From positions 1 through 16,135 of the forward strand of contig JAGAFH010000141.1 in the NCBI GenBank assembly GCA_017612755.1: a DNA stretch of 16,135 bases, written 5' to 3'. The DNA comes from Clostridiales bacterium. GTDB lineage: Bacteria; Bacillota; Clostridia; Saccharofermentanales; Saccharofermentanaceae. Positions 14,053 through 16,135 of the stretch are shown here, one piece after another. The notes beneath the pieces were generated by a model that was not told the origin of the DNA, ran no database searches, and saw nothing but the letters and a program-made list of their open reading frames with translations. The position numbers were made by a program, and so were the translations under genes. Position 1 is the stretch's first letter, and each line of letters opens with the position of its first letter.

Positions 14053-15108
14053 ATGGCAAATTCAGAAAAGTCAAAGCACAAGGTACTGCTCCTTTACGAT
14101 TATTTCCTTACCAATCTTAACGGTTACGATGACGAGAACGGTGCCACCATGAAGGAGATCCTGGCTTATCTCGAGAACAAGACAGGATATCAGTTTGAGC
14201 GTAAGTCCGTTTATTCGGATATCGACAGGATCAATGAATTTATGGAACTAACAGGCCATGTCCAGCCCGGTGATAAATGGATCACCCTGGAAGGTAATAA
14301 GTATTTCAGATCCGAGCTTTCAGACGAACTCAGCCTTGATGAGGCAAGGCTTATCGTAGATGCCATCAGGACTACGCCTTTCACTTCCAGCGGTCTTTGC
14401 GAGAAGATCGAGAAGATGTATCCTTCCTACTTTTCCGACGGATACAGATCCCTGGTCTCCCATGACTACAAGGTAAACAAAAGGACCCAGTTCATCCTGA
14501 ACAACATCAGGACATGTATAAAGGATAAGATGGTCCTCAGACTTGAATACGGTTATGTCATCGCCGATGCCATCAGATCCGCATCCGAAAAGTTCACATC
14601 CCCCCTTGCCCTTGACTGGGAAAACTCCTGCTATTACCTGATTGCCATCGACAACGATGAGTATAAGAAGACGAAGGATATTAATTCCTCCATCAGAAGA
14701 TACAGGGTAGACAGGATCAAGGCTCACGGGATAGAGGGTAAGGCCCACTACTGTGATCCGGGAAAGGACAGGGATAAGATCCTTAAGACTTACCTTGCCA
14801 ATTCCATCGATGCCTTTGCGTCCAGTGACAGCAGGATCATCACCATCTTATTAAAGTCCTCTGACGAGAAGACGATACTTCGTGCTTATAATGCTTTTGC
14901 TGACGATGTTAAGACAAAGCAGTTCTTAAGCGACCGTACCGATCGCGGGGAACTGAAGTTTATGATCGAGGCGGGACTTGTACCCACTCTGTTTACCAAG
15001 CTCTTTATGCTGTCCACCTTTGAGGGCCTTGAAGTATCCATAGACGATGAGGAAGTAAAGGAAAAGTTTGCAGGATATCTCAAAAAAGCCCTGGACGGTC
15101 TTGCCTGA
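14053..15108 (+). CDS. WYL domain-containing transcriptional regulator (YafY-like)
   Basis: A 351-residue protein. An N-terminal region of about 80 residues (KVLLLYDYFLTNL, MKEILAYLENKTGY, KSVYSDIDRINEF) is a winged helix-turn-helix of the HTH_11/YafY type. The WYL ligand-binding domain follows from about 150 to 235: the signature tripeptide reads Y194-Y195-L196 in SCYYLIAIDND, and SIRRYRVDRIKA follows. The C-terminal extension from about 250 (WCX-like) ends FAGYLKKALDGL. Such proteins bind DNA and sense nucleic acid or small ligands, often after DNA damage or in phage defence; the target here is unknown. The ATG at 14053 has a G-rich ribosome binding site 7 bases upstream, better than the in-frame ATG at 14005, which lies upstream of the predicted transcription start. 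It is followed by alaS, which has its own promoter. No terminator lies between them. Confidence 0.9.
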   Translation: MANSEKSKHKVLLLYDYFLTNLNGYDDENGATMKEILAYLENKTGYQFERKSVYSDIDRINEFMELTGHVQPGDKWITLEGNKYFRSELSDELSLDEARLIVDAIRTTPFTSSGLCEKIEKMYPSYFSDGYRSLVSHDYKVNKRTQFILNNIRTCIKDKMVLRLEYGYVIADAIRSASEKFTSPLALDWENSCYYLIAIDNDEYKKTKDINSSIRRYRVDRIKAHGIEGKAHYCDPGKDRDKILKTYLANSIDAFASSDSRIITILLKSSDEKTILRAYNAFADDVKTKQFLSDRTDRGELKFMIEAGLVPTLFTKLFMLSTFEGLEVSIDDEEVKEKFAGYLKKALDGLA

Positions 15109-15111
15109 TAA

Positions 15112-15140
15112 TTGCATAAAGCCGTAAATAGTTTTATAAT
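15112..15140 (+). promoter_or_regulatory. Promoter for alaS
   Basis: A consensus TATAAT at 15135-15140 is preceded after 17 bases by a partial -35, TTGCAT (15112-15117). The start of transcription near 15147 leaves a leader of only ~27 bases, too short for a T-box riboswitch. Confidence 0.65.
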
Positions 15141-15158
15141 CTTTCAGTTAAAAAATAA

Positions 15159-16135
<977 letters not shown>

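Overview
The window looks like a chromosomal segment from a Gram-positive anaerobe of the class Clostridia, probably a gut or rumen type. The evidence is AAGGAG-type ribosome binding sites, sigma-A-like promoters, strong intrinsic terminators with T-tracts, a lipobox lipoprotein, and the radA-ispD gene pair. Arginine is written mostly as AGA/AGG and isoleucine mostly as ATC. I cannot name the genus from sequence alone. There are no rRNA, tRNA, CRISPR or insertion-sequence features, and no gene-free stretch exceeds about 190 bases.

Layout: (1) Positions 1-1464, minus strand: radA (DNA recombination/repair ATPase), followed 12 bases later by the first 25 codons of ispD (isoprenoid precursor synthesis), which runs off the left edge. 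(2) 1465-1650: a divergent intergenic region with a putative extended -10 promoter for radA and a TTGACA promoter for the next gene, the latter covered by a symmetric set of four TCCGCA half-sites. (3) 1651-3672, plus: a large lipoprotein with a very acidic linker and a DUF885 metallopeptidase-like domain, closed by a strong terminator. (4) 3800-6973, plus: a 1057-residue, single-pass membrane protein. It has an N-terminal domain resembling a PP2C phosphatase without its metal-binding aspartates, a long acidic disordered linker, a transmembrane helix and an extracellular LysM-like domain. It is also closed by a strong terminator. (5) 7046-8131, plus: a short GH32 family beta-fructosidase with a TTG start. 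(6) 13155 down to 8132, minus: a tightly coupled three-gene operon of DUF1015 protein, FAD-dependent oxidoreductase (TAATG overlap) and a DUF2298/YYY polytopic membrane protein (stop and start abutting). Its last stop codon abuts the GH32 stop codon with no gap. (7) 13340-13909, plus: an unrecognised acidic/helical protein, closed by a 16-bp-stem terminator. (8) 14053-15108, plus: a WYL-domain transcriptional regulator. (9) 15174 to the right edge, plus: alaS (alanyl-tRNA synthetase), cut by the window.

The core genes (radA, ispD, alaS) are ordinary. Two parts are less described. The first is the predicted pseudophosphatase-membrane-LysM protein, which could link the peptidoglycan outside the cell to a phospho-signalling-like domain inside. 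The second is the DUF1015 / FAD oxidoreductase / DUF2298 operon, in which a putative GT-C-like membrane enzyme is translationally coupled to a desaturase-like flavoprotein. Three 10-bp-phased direct repeats sit at the promoter of that operon.
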